The notes under the pieces are model-generated. The model saw only the letters and a list, made by a program, of their open reading frames with translations, made no database searches and was not told the origin of the DNA. The position numbers and the translations under genes are program-made. From positions 1 through 64,000 of the forward strand of contig JAUIHP010000015.1 in the NCBI GenBank assembly GCA_030431975.1: a stretch of 64,000 nucleotides of DNA, in the 5' to 3' direction. Source of the DNA: a bacterium. Lineage in GTDB: Bacteria; Eisenbacteria; RBG-16-71-46; CAIMUX01. Shown here piece by piece: positions 1-10,537 of the stretch (the stretch's first letter is position 1; every line of letters starts with the position of its first letter).

Positions 1-1062
1 GGGAGCCGTGAAGGACGCGGGAGCTGTCAATAAGTCGTGGTCGCCCAACTGATCGAGACGAAGTTGGTCGTGCTTCGATGCCGCCGCTGCGCTCAGCGTG
101 TTGTAGTACACGGCCAGCGATTGTGCCTCGTACCCTCCGATGACGAGGTCGACTTGGTCGTCGTCATCCAGGAGACCGCAGGCGACGGTTGAAACTCCCC
201 GGGGCGGTTCCACATCGAGCGCTTGCTCTCTACGTCCGGCGTGATTCGGCGCAGATACTCGCTTCGCCTTTCCCGCGTCCTCCGGCGCGACTGGCGGCGC
301 CGTGCCTGCGGAGGGAACCGCTGCGAGTGTCAGGCCGCTGCCTTGCGCGTTCGGAGTGAGAAGATGTCGGCGACCATTCCCGTCCGTGGTGACGATGACG
401 TCGTAGGGGTGTTCTCCGGTCTTTGCCAGCGGGGCGGCTTCATCGAATCTTCCCGTACCGTCACCGAGCATGGCCAGGACGACATTCCACTCCGCCTGCG
501 CGGTCAGGAGGTCGAGGTGGCCGTCGTCGTTGATGTCGACGGCGCGTACGCTGTGGGTGTGAGGGCTTCCGGTTTCCTCGGGTCGGAACGTGACCTCAAT
601 GTTCCGGCGTTCAAATCGGATCGGGTCGCGGGATTGCAATAGGACGACAAGGCGAGCCTCACTGTGGAGAGAGACAACCAGGTCGGGTCGTCCGTCTTCA
701 TTGAAGTCGCCGCTTGCGAGGCCGGTGGCGGACTCGCCGACCTCCGCCTCGAAGAGGAGATCGAACGGAGGCGTGGTCGCGAAGACCTGGAGCCGCCCGT
801 CCTCCCCGTTGCGACGGCCGAGAGCGGCGACCTTGAGCGAGCCGTCCCCGTCGAAGTCGGCGGGAGCCACGGCGTGGACTCGTGTCAGATCGCCGATTCG
901 GACAACTTTCGCGCCTGTCGAACCCAGGGGTCCGTCGCCGAGACCCGGAGCGTCCGCGAAAACTGGGAAACTGCCAAACAGGATGGGCAGGATGCACAGC
1001 AGAGCGCTGCGCCCCCACAGGCAACCCCGGCTGAATCTATTGCGTCTCAGGAAGTTCTCCAG
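1..1062 (-). CDS. FG-GAP/VCBS-repeat secreted protein, C-terminus beyond window edge
   Basis: The reading frame is open on the minus strand from an in-frame stop at 1153-1155 through to base 1. A hydrophobic signal-peptide core (SALLCILPILFGSFPVFA) is followed by calcium-binding-type FG-GAP motifs: APADFDGDGSLKVAALG, ASGDFNEDGRPDLVVSL, AVDINDDGHLDLLTA and GLLDDDDQVDLVIGG. Such repeats usually fold into a secreted or surface beta-propeller. No ATG, GTG or TTG lies in frame between the upstream stop and the signal peptide. The CTG at 1060-1062 is used here as a provisional start, but a sequencing error or another rare start is equally possible. The 3' end lies outside the window. Family call is firm; exact function is unknown. 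Confidence 0.75.
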   Translation of the reverse strand, partial: MENFLRRNRFSRGCLWGRSALLCILPILFGSFPVFADAPGLGDGPLGSTGAKVVRIGDLTRVHAVAPADFDGDGSLKVAALGRRNGEDGRLQVFATTPPFDLLFEAEVGESATGLASGDFNEDGRPDLVVSLHSEARLVVLLQSRDPIRFERRNIEVTFRPEETGSPHTHSVRAVDINDDGHLDLLTAQAEWNVVLAMLGDGTGRFDEAAPLAKTGEHPYDVIVTTDGNGRRHLLTPNAQGSGLTLAAVPSAGTAPPVAPEDAGKAKRVSAPNHAGRREQALDVEPPRGVSTVACGLLDDDDQVDLVIGGYEAQSLAVYYNTLSAAAASKHDQLRLDQLGDHDLLTAPASFTAP

Positions 1063-1628
1063 TTTGTATGGTGTAACGGCCGTTTGCTGTTTGGATCGGG
1101 CGGCGATGCCTGCGCCCTCTCTCTTTGAGTGTGGACGGCGGCCCTCCTCGTTTCAGTGGACTTTGCCGGATTCGAGCCACCGGGTCATCTCACCCGAACA
1201 ATCCGCTCACGGAGCCGGGCCGGGCCGGGCCGGCCGCCGAACTGGCCTGGCCTGGCCTGGCCTGGCTTGGCTTGGCTTGGCCCGGACCGACCGGACCGAC
1301 CGGACCGACCGGACCGACCGGACCGACCGGACCGACCGGACCGACCGGACCGACCGGACCGACCGGACCGACCGGACCGACCGGGGCCGACCGGGGCCTG
1401 CCGCGAACGTTCCACTCCCAGACGAATCTCGTTGCGTAACCCGTCCCATAGTGGTCTCATCTAACCTTGTAGTCTGGCACGCTGATGCTGTCCGGTTGTC
1501 CTCCCTAAAAGGCCTACCTCCAGATCCCCGTGTTTGTCTATACGACCAAGTTGGTCGGCCAGGCCCTTTGGGCTTGGAGTTCTTTGAGGCGGATGGCGAC
1601 CAAGCCTCCGCAGTCCTGGAGTCTGTTC
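1063..1628. other. Non-coding gap with microsatellite block
   Basis: About 560 bases between the divergent FG-GAP gene and the RRM gene. The only structure I see is the compound tandem repeat at 1214-1400. Reading frames across the repeat give GPT, DRP or SGR tripeptide runs in every frame simply because the unit is 9 bp, so I do not call a gene here. The leader of the RRM gene, with a GGAG ribosome-binding site at 1618-1621, occupies the right end. Confidence 0.6.
1214..1400. repeat. Compound tandem repeat: CCGGG, CTGGC/TTGGC and 9-bp CCGGACCGA units
   Basis: From left to right: a short GGGCC array (about 1214-1234), then CTGG/CTTGG 5-bp units (about 1242-1281), then eleven perfect tandem copies of CCGGACCGA at 1282-1380, then two decayed copies (CCGGGGCCGA type) to about 1400. 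The perfect identity of the 9-bp copies implies recent expansion or homogenisation. It lies in an intergenic gap between divergent genes. Confidence 0.9.
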
Positions 1629-1910
1629 TTGAATATCTTTGTTGGAAATCTCCCGTTCTCTGCCACTGAAGACGAAGTTCGCGATCTCTTTGCCCAGCAT
1701 GGCCAGGTCGATCGCACGAACCTGATCACCGACCGTGAAACCGGCCGCCCGCGCGGATTCGGATTCGTGGAAATGTCCAGCGGTGGGGAAGAGGCGATTG
1801 CCGCCCTCAACGGCGTTGAGCTTGGCGGTCGTGCCCTCAACATCAATGAGGCTAAGCCGCGTGAGAGCCGTGGCGGCGGTGGTGGCGGAGGCCGTCGCAA
1901 CAACTGGTAA
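1629..1910 (+). CDS. RRM-domain RNA-binding protein with Gly-rich tail
   Basis: Small single-RRM RNA-binding protein of the bacterial/cyanobacterial Rbp type, probably an RNA chaperone or cold-shock factor. The start chosen is TTG 1629, which gives the family's canonical N-terminus (M)NIFVGNLPFSAT and has GGAG 7 nt upstream; ATG 1593 in the same frame would add 12 residues. RNP2 is NIFVGNLPF at the extreme N-terminus. RNP1 is RGFGFVEM near residue 40. The beta-alpha-beta-beta-alpha-beta fold ends at LNINEAKPR. The tail is RESRGGGGGGGRRNNW, a typical Gly/Arg tail. Length (93 aa) fits the family. A strong terminator follows. Confidence 0.9.
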   Translation: MNIFVGNLPFSATEDEVRDLFAQHGQVDRTNLITDRETGRPRGFGFVEMSSGGEEAIAALNGVELGGRALNINEAKPRESRGGGGGGGRRNNW

Positions 1911-1992
1911 TGCATCTGAAGCGAGCTAGCGGCTCGAGAAGACTCGTCCCGACGGGACATCTTCAACAGCCCGCCGGATCGTGAATCTTGAG

Positions 1993-2028
1993 GAAGCGGG
2001 GTCGTACGGCCCCGCTTCTCTCATTTCC
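1993..2028 (+). terminator. Hairpin terminator after RRM gene
   Basis: A perfect 9-bp stem, GAAGCGGGG / CCCCGCTTC (1993-2001 with 2010-2018), with an 8-nt loop, followed by a pyrimidine-rich tail TCTCATTTCCC. It lies about 80 bases after the RRM stop codon. Confidence 0.75.
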
Positions 2029-2323
2029 CTCTGATCGCAGGCTGAATCCAGTCTGAACTCTTGGCCGCATGCCGCGCCCGTCAGTCTTGCGCGGCATTCC
2101 CACCTCGGCGTTTCATCGTTCTCCGTCGAACCCGTTTTCATACTGTGTAGTCAGGGTCAAAAGCGGTCCCAGGATCATCGATCGCCCGTCAAATATGACG
2201 GCGGTCAAAAAACCTAGTAAGGGATTCCCGCAGTTTCTTCCTTGCTGCTTGTGAAGACCCGAATGGAGGAGCAGGATCGTTTCGATCGCAAATACAACGT
2301 CCATGAGGGAAGGAGGCTCGGCG
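2029..2323. other. Non-coding gap upstream of cytochrome gene
   Basis: About 295 bases, moderately AT-richer than its surroundings toward the right end. I see no gene or clear repeat. It presumably carries the promoter of the cytochrome gene. A possible -10 TACTGT is visible near 2140, but there is no convincing -35. Confidence 0.5.
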
Positions 2324-3385
2324 ATGTGGTTGAAACGATGCACTTACTTGTTGTTGGTTCTTCCACCGTTGTTTGCTTGGGGCTGTACAGGTGATGAGGG
2401 TCCTATGGGGCCCGCGGGACCCGCAGGACAGGACGGTGTCGACGGCACGGACGGAACCGATGGCGCCGACGGAACGGACGGTGTGGATGGCAACGTGACC
2501 TGCCTTTCCTGCCACAACACCGAAGCCAAGCGCGACATCTCGCTACAGTATGCGCGGTCGCAGCATGCGCTGGGTGAGTACGTCGACTATGCCGGCGGCC
2601 GTTCCAGTTGTGCGCGCTGTCACTCGGGAGGTGGATTCGTTGAGTACGTGGAGACTGGTGACGTCAACGGGAACATCAACGTCCCGGAAGCGATCGGCTG
2701 CTCCCACTGTCACAGCGTCCACACCACATTCGAGGAGTCGGACTACGCACTGCGTCAGATCGATCCGGTTCCGTTCATCGCAGATCCGTCGGTCTCGGCA
2801 GATTTTGCGAGCAACTCGAACCTGTGTGCGAATTGCCATCAGTCACGGCGTCCGGAGCCGAACATTGACAGCCCCGGGGAGACCTACACGATCACGAGCT
2901 CGCACTACGGGCCGCACCATGGAGCGCAGGCGAATGTCTTGGCTGGGTTCGGTTTCGCCGAGATTCCAGGCAGCTTCGCCTATCCTTCGACGAGCTTGCA
3001 TCTCGAAGAGGGTGCAACCTGCGTGACCTGCCACATGGGTGAGCACACCAACGGTGCCGGTGGTCACACCTGGATTCCGAACGTGGCGTCGTGCAACGCG
3101 TGCCACACGACGAGCGACTTCAACTATCGCAACGTCCAGGCCGAGACGCAGACGAAGCTCAACACGCTGCGTGACCTCCTGGTCGACGCGGGTGTGGTCG
3201 AGTACCACCCCGATGATGACGCCTACGAGCCGGTTGTCGGAACCTATCCGATGCTTCATGCGCAGGCGTTCTTCAACTGGGTCGGGCTGTCTGAGGATCG
3301 GAGCCTCGGTGTTCACAATCCGGACTACATCAACGCTCTGTTGACCAATTCGATCGAGGCGATGCAGGCAGACCCGCTGCCATAG
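2324..3385 (+). CDS. Collagen-like hexaheme c-type cytochrome, probable lipoprotein
   Basis: Exported multiheme cytochrome of 353 aa. The ATG at 2324 follows an AGGAGG site at good spacing; an in-frame ATG at 2303 is less likely. Residues 1-20 form a signal peptide ending FAWGC, a weak lipobox. Residues about 24-57 are Gly-X-Y repeats (GPMGPAGPAGQDG, then GTDGTDGADGTDG), a collagen-like stalk. Six CxxCH heme sites follow: CLSCH, CARCH, CSHCH, CANCH, CVTCH and CNACH. The C-terminal 80 residues lack heme motifs. The architecture suggests a surface-exposed electron carrier held off the membrane by a triple-helical stalk; that is inference. It is monocistronic with a strong terminator behind it. 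Confidence 0.88.
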   Translation: MWLKRCTYLLLVLPPLFAWGCTGDEGPMGPAGPAGQDGVDGTDGTDGADGTDGVDGNVTCLSCHNTEAKRDISLQYARSQHALGEYVDYAGGRSSCARCHSGGGFVEYVETGDVNGNINVPEAIGCSHCHSVHTTFEESDYALRQIDPVPFIADPSVSADFASNSNLCANCHQSRRPEPNIDSPGETYTITSSHYGPHHGAQANVLAGFGFAEIPGSFAYPSTSLHLEEGATCVTCHMGEHTNGAGGHTWIPNVASCNACHTTSDFNYRNVQAETQTKLNTLRDLLVDAGVVEYHPDDDAYEPVVGTYPMLHAQAFFNWVGLSEDRSLGVHNPDYINALLTNSIEAMQADPLP

Positions 3386-3408
3386 TCGTCAACCCATACG
3401 CGAACAAC

Positions 3409-3446
3409 AACGCGCCGCGGACTGGATCCGCGGCGCGTTTCTTCTT
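3409..3446. terminator. Bidirectional terminator between cytochrome gene and katG
   Basis: Perfect 13-bp inverted repeat (AACGCGCCGCGGA at 3409-3421 and its complement at 3427-3439) with a 5-nt loop, followed by TTTCTTCTTC. It sits between two convergent genes and can serve both. Confidence 0.9.
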
Positions 3447-3458
3447 CTCTTCGAACTC

Positions 3459-6069
<2,611 letters not shown>

Positions 6070-6077
6070 CGAGAGGG

Positions 6078-6106
6078 AGCTTAGGGTCAATTCTGGAACT
6101 TGTCAA
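6078..6106 (-). promoter_or_regulatory. Sigma70-type promoter of perR-katG, apparently leaderless
   Basis: On the minus strand TTGACA (6101-6106) and TAAGCT (6078-6083) are separated by exactly 17 bp. The ATG begins 8 bp after the -10 box, so transcription would start at or next to it. Just upstream, ATTACTCTAAT is a short palindrome (ATTA-N3-TAAT) in AT-rich DNA, a plausible but unproven Fur/PerR operator. Confidence 0.7.
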
Positions 6107-6146
6107 ATATTAGAGTAATTCGAAAAAGATTCACGTACCGCTTTGG

Positions 6147-6307
6147 TTGTGGACGGAAGATTGCGGACAGGATCGGGCTAAGTATTTTTGAGTGCTTGAG
6201 GTTGCCGCGACGATCCGCCGTCTTGGTTGCTTCCCCCGATTGGATCCCCAAGGACGCTGTGTCGTCGCCGCTTAGAAGGTTTGGCGTCCGCAATCTTCCG
6301 TCCACAA
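6147..6307. repeat. Perfect 22-bp inverted repeat flanking 117 bp
   Basis: The left arm (6147-6168, starting TTGTGGACGG) and right arm (6286-6307) are exact reverse complements. The 117-bp interior has no open frame of note. The right arm starts 8 bp after the stop codon of the dioxygenase-like gene on the minus strand. It could be a small MITE-like insertion or a long-range RNA stem. I see no clear target-site duplication. Confidence 0.85.
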
Positions 6308-6315
6308 CGTGCGTC

Positions 6316-7017
6316 TCACACGACGACGGTTTTGAGCAGGACATAGCCGTCCGTAACGTTGCCCGTAATCGAGTCGGCCATGTTCCGCTCGAGGCTGTCC
6401 GAGAAGACGTTGTCCCCCGTGTTCGACGTGTCCGCAACTCCGTTGTATCCCTCGCTCGCGTAGACCGCATTGGACACGTCTTCGGGAAATGCGATCTGTG
6501 TGACCCGAATCGAGCTTTCGTTCGGGTCGAGAATCTCCAGGTGGATGTGTGGAGCACGTCCGCGATACCAGCCGGGATAGATGCTGATGAACGAGGCCTC
6601 GCCTTTGGCGTCTGTCATCTGCCGGCCACGCAGAAAGTGCACGCCGGTGTAGTCGACCTTCTGCATTCCGCTACCGCCATACTCTGAGTAGTCGCCGTCC
6701 TTGTCACAGTGCCACAGGTCGACGTAGACGCCTTCCATGGGAGCGCAGTCGGCGCTCTGATCGACGACGGTGATCGTGATGAGCAGTGCGACGCCGATGC
6801 GATCCGAAATGATGTTGGCGCGAACCAGTTCGGCCGGGGTCTTGATCGGAAACGGCCCCGCCGTTTCACTTGGGGAGAGGTTGCAATCGCCGTCCGGGGT
6901 TGCGCCGGTGATTTCGGCGACGGCATTGTCTTTCGAACAGCCTACGAGCGCCGCGGGGAGCGCGATGAACGAACTGGGGCCCACGATTCCGGCCTTGAGA
7001 AACTTTCTGCGATCCAT
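6316..7017 (-). CDS. Tat-exported intradiol ring-cleavage dioxygenase-like protein
   Basis: 233-aa protein of the intradiol (protocatechuate 3,4-dioxygenase-like) family, which opens catechol-type rings using non-heme Fe(III). The N-terminus MDRRKFLKAGIVG is a twin-arginine signal, and AALVGC may be a lipobox, so it probably acts outside the cytoplasm. Core motifs are ETAGPF, VYVDLWHCDKDGDYSEY (Tyr ligand near 110) and IYPGWYRGRAPHIHLEI (second Tyr, His157, His159), so the Fe ligands look intact. The ATG before DRRKFLK is chosen; a GTG 24 nt upstream is possible. Such exported members are common, but substrates are mostly unknown. No aromatic pathway genes are adjacent. Confidence 0.85.
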   Translation of the reverse strand: MDRRKFLKAGIVGPSSFIALPAALVGCSKDNAVAEITGATPDGDCNLSPSETAGPFPIKTPAELVRANIISDRIGVALLITITVVDQSADCAPMEGVYVDLWHCDKDGDYSEYGGSGMQKVDYTGVHFLRGRQMTDAKGEASFISIYPGWYRGRAPHIHLEILDPNESSIRVTQIAFPEDVSNAVYASEGYNGVADTSNTGDNVFSDSLERNMADSITGNVTDGYVLLKTVVV

Positions 7018-7195
7018 CCGTCCCGTCCCTTCTCCTCGCACTGCCGCGCCGAGGCGTGAGTTCGACTGATCAAAGTTCGGCTACTCTGAACTACTCACAG
7101 GACGTGGCAGATTCTTGTCAGGGCTGTGGAGATATCGCGGCGAGAGCTGTTCCCGGGCGGCCCGGGGGAGGAGGGCGTGGTGAGATCCTCTCCCG

Positions 7196-7230
7196 CGGCC
7201 GGTCGAGGATGTTCACTCATCGACCGGCCG
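7196..7230. terminator. Hairpin downstream of secreted-protein gene
   Basis: Perfect 11-bp stem CGGCCGGTCGA (7196-7206) with complement (7220-7230) and a 13-nt loop. It lies just after the minus-strand gene that ends at 7244. No U-run follows, so termination efficiency is uncertain. Confidence 0.5.
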
Positions 7231-7243
7231 GGAAGGGGATCGC

Positions 7244-8272
7244 TCAGCGAACGACGATGGCTTTCGCGATGTCACCGCCGGAGTCCAGGCGCACAAAGTA
7301 GACACCTGGAGAAACCCGATCGCCGGCGCCGTCCTTCATGTCCCAGAGGATGTTTCGGGTGCCGGCCGCAGCATTCCATTCGCGGATCTTTCGGCCGTTG
7401 GCATCGTGGACGGAGATCTTGTCGTTCGTTCTAAGCGGCTCGGACAGTTCGAGGTTTGCTTCCGCGAAAGCCGGATTGGGCCACACCCGTAGAGAGGGGA
7501 CCGGCGTCGGTTCGAGTACGGGTGCGTCCGCCGGATCGGCGTCCTCAAAGAGAATGCCGACCTCGTAAAGTCCGCTGGAAACGGCCGTGACCTGCCCTCC
7601 ACCGGCCGCGCTCGCGCTCGACTCGATGAAGAGTGTGTATGAACCCGGCATCAGGATTCCCTCCACGCCGATTGGGAGGCTGGTGCCGGTGATCTCGAAC
7701 TCGTCCACCGTTCCTTCCGGGCCGGAAAGCTCGAGGACCGTGATGGCGTCCCCGTCGGCGAGAATGATTCCGGAGAGAAGGTAGGCTTGGGGGACCACGA
7801 CTTCGAAGGTAAACACGAACCGGCTCTCTGCCGCGGCGAGTGCCACGCCGTCCGGGTGCGTCGACTCACCCCTCGTGCCGGCCAGGCCCTGGGCCGAGGT
7901 GTAGTCGGTCGAGATGAACGAGTTTTGATAGGAAGAGGCGTAGGTGGCGGCGCCTTCGGTGTCGAGGTCGACAGCGACGCTCAATCCGTAGGGACCGGGT
8001 CCGTCGAACGAATCCGAGTTGCTGTCCTGATCCGTTCCCTGCGGGCCTTCGACGAAGCCCGTGACCTCGCCGCTCCTTTCCTGAGTTTGAAGGACGACCT
8101 CGGCGACGGCGTCGCTTCCGGTCAGAGTCAGAGTCAGAGTCAGACACAGGGCGAAGGCAGGGACAAGGACGGAACCAAGGACGGAAGCCGGAAGGTAAGC
8201 AGGACCGAAAGCAGGACCGAAAGCGGGAACGGAAGCGGGAACGGAAACAAAGGCCGAGAGCTTATGAGACAT
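7244..8272 (-). CDS. Secreted protein with FlgD/T9SS-like C-terminal domain
   Basis: 342-aa exported protein of unknown function. ATG 8272 gives MSHKLSAFVSV followed by an unusually long, repetitive signal region (PASVPAFGPAFGPAYLPASV ... LCLTLTLTLT) encoded by 12-bp and 6-bp tandem repeats. The middle (residues about 65-250) is beta-rich with no family I recognise; VTGFVEGPQGTDQDSNSDSFDGPG suggests a lectin- or PEP-like extracellular domain. The last 80 residues (SLRVWPNPAFAEANLELSEP ... GVYFVRLDSGGDIAKAIVVR) are the FlgD-like domain typical of secretion/sorting in FCB bacteria. It appears to be a single-gene unit. Confidence 0.75.
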   Translation of the reverse strand: MSHKLSAFVSVPASVPAFGPAFGPAYLPASVLGSVLVPAFALCLTLTLTLTGSDAVAEVVLQTQERSGEVTGFVEGPQGTDQDSNSDSFDGPGPYGLSVAVDLDTEGAATYASSYQNSFISTDYTSAQGLAGTRGESTHPDGVALAAAESRFVFTFEVVVPQAYLLSGIILADGDAITVLELSGPEGTVDEFEITGTSLPIGVEGILMPGSYTLFIESSASAAGGGQVTAVSSGLYEVGILFEDADPADAPVLEPTPVPSLRVWPNPAFAEANLELSEPLRTNDKISVHDANGRKIREWNAAAGTRNILWDMKDGAGDRVSPGVYFVRLDSGGDIAKAIVVR

Positions 8273-8595
8273 GGTTTTCCCCTTAGCCGAGTGGATGCTT
8301 GGGAGATAAGAGAAACGAACTCGTCCTAAAGCGAGATTCTCGGCGCCTTTGCGACACGTTTTCTGTCCTCGATCCGCCAATTTCTCGAGCTGCAACGCTA
8401 TGGCGCGAGCCGAAGGCGGTTTCTGCCGCGAAGAAATGACGAATCGAGGTGAATTCCTTAGCCACACCATCAGAGCTGGGGAAGGTCAACGCACCAACGT
8501 TCATCGCGGTGAGATCGAGAAGTCGTCTCTGACGATCCTCACGTGAACGCCGGAAGCTTTGTGTTTCGCGGTTCGGACCGAGTACCCGAACTGGG
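8273..8595. other. Non-coding gap with dispersed repeat copy A
   Basis: 323 bases between the motB stop and the start of the secreted-protein gene. It contains one copy of a repeat of about 50 bp (8404-8452) also found at 10491-10540. Nothing else is recognisable. Confidence 0.55.
8404..8452. repeat. Dispersed intergenic repeat, copy A
   Basis: Begins CGCGAGCCGAAGGCGG and ends ATCGAGGTGA. It matches 10491-10540 in the same orientation with about six substitutions and one 1-bp indel. The internal GCGG-TTTCTG-CCGC can form a 4-bp hairpin, and the other copy keeps pairing through a G-T wobble. Confidence 0.75.
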
Positions 8596-9375
8596 CTACT
8601 CGAGGAGAAAGACGAACTCGACTCGGCGGTTCTTGGCTCGTCCTTCCGGCGTGTCGTTGGATGCGACGGGGCGGGTGTGAGCAAAGCCCGTGATGCGGAG
8701 TTTGCTCTGATCGACATCCTTCTGCGTCGTCATGTACTCGAGGGCGGCCGCGGCGCGCGCTGCCGAGAGTTCCCAGTTGGACGCATAGCGACTACCGCCG
8801 ACGGGAACGTTGTCGGTGTGACCTTCGATGGCCACCCCGGCCGGGAACTGCTTGGCGATGTCGGCGATGGTGTCGAGAACCGGATTACCCTTTCCGAGCA
8901 GATCCGAGCCCCCGAGTTCAAAGAAAAGCTGGTCCTTGACCTTGACCACGACTCCGCGCGAAGACGACTCGACGTCGATCTGGTCCTCGAAGCCCAGCTT
9001 GTCGAGGACGTTGGTCAGGACCTCGGCGACTTCCTCTCCGACCTCGGCTTTCTTGGCCTGGGCTTCCAGGTGCTCCATGGCCTCAGCCATTGCCTGTTGC
9101 TGTTCCGGAGTCGGGCGACCACGTTCCGGTTGGTCGAACATCTCCGGGATGGGAGATGTCTTTTCGAACTCGAGCATGCTGTCGGTGCCCTGTGCCGTCC
9201 CGAGGGCTTGTTTCAACGAGCCCAGGGCCAACTCGAACTTCTTTGCGTCGAGCTCGGCGAAGGTAAAAAGAAGGACGAAAAATGTCAGAAGGAGAGTCGA
9301 GAGATCGGCGAAGGTCGCCATCCACGCGGGGGCTCCCTCTTCTCCGCCATCATCATCGTCGTCTTCGACACTCAT
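8596..9375 (-). CDS. motB: Flagellar stator protein MotB (OmpA-type)
   Basis: 259 aa. The N-terminal PAWMATFADLSTLLLTFFVLLFTFAELD is the single stator transmembrane helix with the ion-binding Asp24. A linker of about 90 charged residues follows, then a C-terminal OmpA/peptidoglycan-binding domain (FELGGSDLLGKGNPVLDTIADI ... IEGHTDNVPVGGSRYASNWELSAARA ... RRVEFVF). It couples ion flow to flagellar rotation and anchors the stator to peptidoglycan. The ATG overlaps the motA stop by 4 bp (ATGA), so the two are translationally coupled. No other flagellar gene is in the window. Confidence 0.95.
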   Translation of the reverse strand: MSVEDDDDDGGEEGAPAWMATFADLSTLLLTFFVLLFTFAELDAKKFELALGSLKQALGTAQGTDSMLEFEKTSPIPEMFDQPERGRPTPEQQQAMAEAMEHLEAQAKKAEVGEEVAEVLTNVLDKLGFEDQIDVESSSRGVVVKVKDQLFFELGGSDLLGKGNPVLDTIADIAKQFPAGVAIEGHTDNVPVGGSRYASNWELSAARAAAALEYMTTQKDVDQSKLRITGFAHTRPVASNDTPEGRAKNRRVEFVFLLE

Positions 9376-10154
9376 GCTGCGGCGGCTTCCTCTCCTCCGC
9401 CTTCCTCGCTGGCGCGTTCGCCCGGTGCGAGATGAGCCGACAGCTTTGCCTTGAGCAGGCGCGGAGGGGCTCCCTTGACGATTCCTGCAATCCCGTCCAT
9501 GACGATGTTCATAGCCACCTTCTCACGTTCCGTTCGCTCGGCGAGCTTTTCCGCGATGGGGTTGAAGATGACGAAGGCCAGGACGGCGCCGTAGAAGGTG
9601 GTAAGCAACGCGACGGCCATGGCGGGCCCGATCGATGCCGGATCCTCGAGACTACCGAGCATCTGTACCAGACCGATGAGTGTACCGATCATCCCCATGG
9701 CCGGTGCTGTCGCCCCCATGAACTTGAACACCTTCTGGCCGACTTTGTGACGACGGGTCACGCCCTGCATCTCCGTCTCGAGGGAAGCACGGATCTCTTC
9801 GATGTCGATTCCGTCGACGGCCATCTGAACGCCGCGGGCGAGGAAACCCGGCGGGATGTCTTCGTTGTCCAGAACGAGGACGCCGCCCTTCTTGGCCTTG
9901 TACGTGAAGTCGATGAGCTGGTCGATGAGCTCCCCGTGGTCCTGCGACTTGTCCTTGAAGGCGTGGGACGCAACCTTGAAGGCGCCCAGCACGACCTTGA
10001 GTCGCTCCATGACCAGGGTGACCATGAAGGTACCGCCGACCACCACGACGAGGCTTGGGATATCGATGAAGGCGGAAAGGGGGCTCCCCATCACGATGGA
10101 AACGATGATGAGGGTGAAACCACCCACGATGCCGATGATAGTTGCGATATCCAT
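9372..10154 (-). CDS. motA: Flagellar stator protein MotA
   Basis: 260-aa four-helix stator subunit. MDIATIIGIVGGFTLIIVSIVMG is TM1, SLVVVVGGTFMVTLV TM2, then a large cytoplasmic loop with a conserved charged stretch (ESSxE-like 'IDFTYKAKKGGVLVLDNE'), then APAMGMIGTLIGLVQML (TM3) and MAVALLTTFYGAVLAFVIFNPIAEKL (TM4). It resembles PomA/MotA of the proton/sodium class; ion choice is not decidable. The ATG is preceded by GGGAAG. An acidic Glu-Ala tail ends the protein. Confidence 0.95.
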   Translation of the reverse strand: MDIATIIGIVGGFTLIIVSIVMGSPLSAFIDIPSLVVVVGGTFMVTLVMERLKVVLGAFKVASHAFKDKSQDHGELIDQLIDFTYKAKKGGVLVLDNEDIPPGFLARGVQMAVDGIDIEEIRASLETEMQGVTRRHKVGQKVFKFMGATAPAMGMIGTLIGLVQMLGSLEDPASIGPAMAVALLTTFYGAVLAFVIFNPIAEKLAERTEREKVAMNIVMDGIAGIVKGAPPRLLKAKLSAHLAPGERASEEGGGEEAAAA

Positions 10155-10537
10155 CGAGTGCTTCCCAGAGTGATTTGCGGCGCGAGGTCTCATTGACCGA
10201 AGGCGGTAAGCAACCACCGGTCACCGATAATCTCGGAGGGTTCCCGGCTCTTCCTAAGGGTTGGGCTACAGAAGTTGGGTTCTTCGTTGGGGAGATGGGC
10301 CGTCCGGCGTAGGGCAGAAGGACACAGGAAGGGATGCCGGCCCGTGTGTGGGTCAAATAGCGCGGAATGGATCAGACGTCGTTACGGCGTGGGGTTCTCG
10401 TCGGTTGCGTCGGCTGCGTCGGCTGAAGACGGAGCTGGCCGACATCGTGTCCCGTGCGGCAAGAGACTTCCTGCACGGGACCCAGGATGTCGCGAGCCGA
10501 AGGTGGTTTCAGCCGCGAAAAAATGGACGGATCGAGG
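10155..10537. other. Non-coding gap between motA and aldo/keto reductase
   Basis: 383 bases holding the motAB promoter region, a 9-bp direct array (CGTCGGTTG/CGTCGGCTG, about 10398-10425), a hairpin GTCCCGTGC (10449-10457) / GCACGGGAC (10473-10481), and immediately after it dispersed repeat copy B. No gene is seen. Confidence 0.6.

Noticed and set aside
1125-1464. Collagen-like GPT or DRP repeat protein across the 9-bp array
   Set aside because: All frames across a 9-bp repeat are open and give tripeptide runs; no ribosome site, no signal peptide and no non-repeat domain.
9282-10196. 304-residue plus-strand frame over motA/motB
   Set aside because: Antisense shadow of two clearly recognised stator genes.
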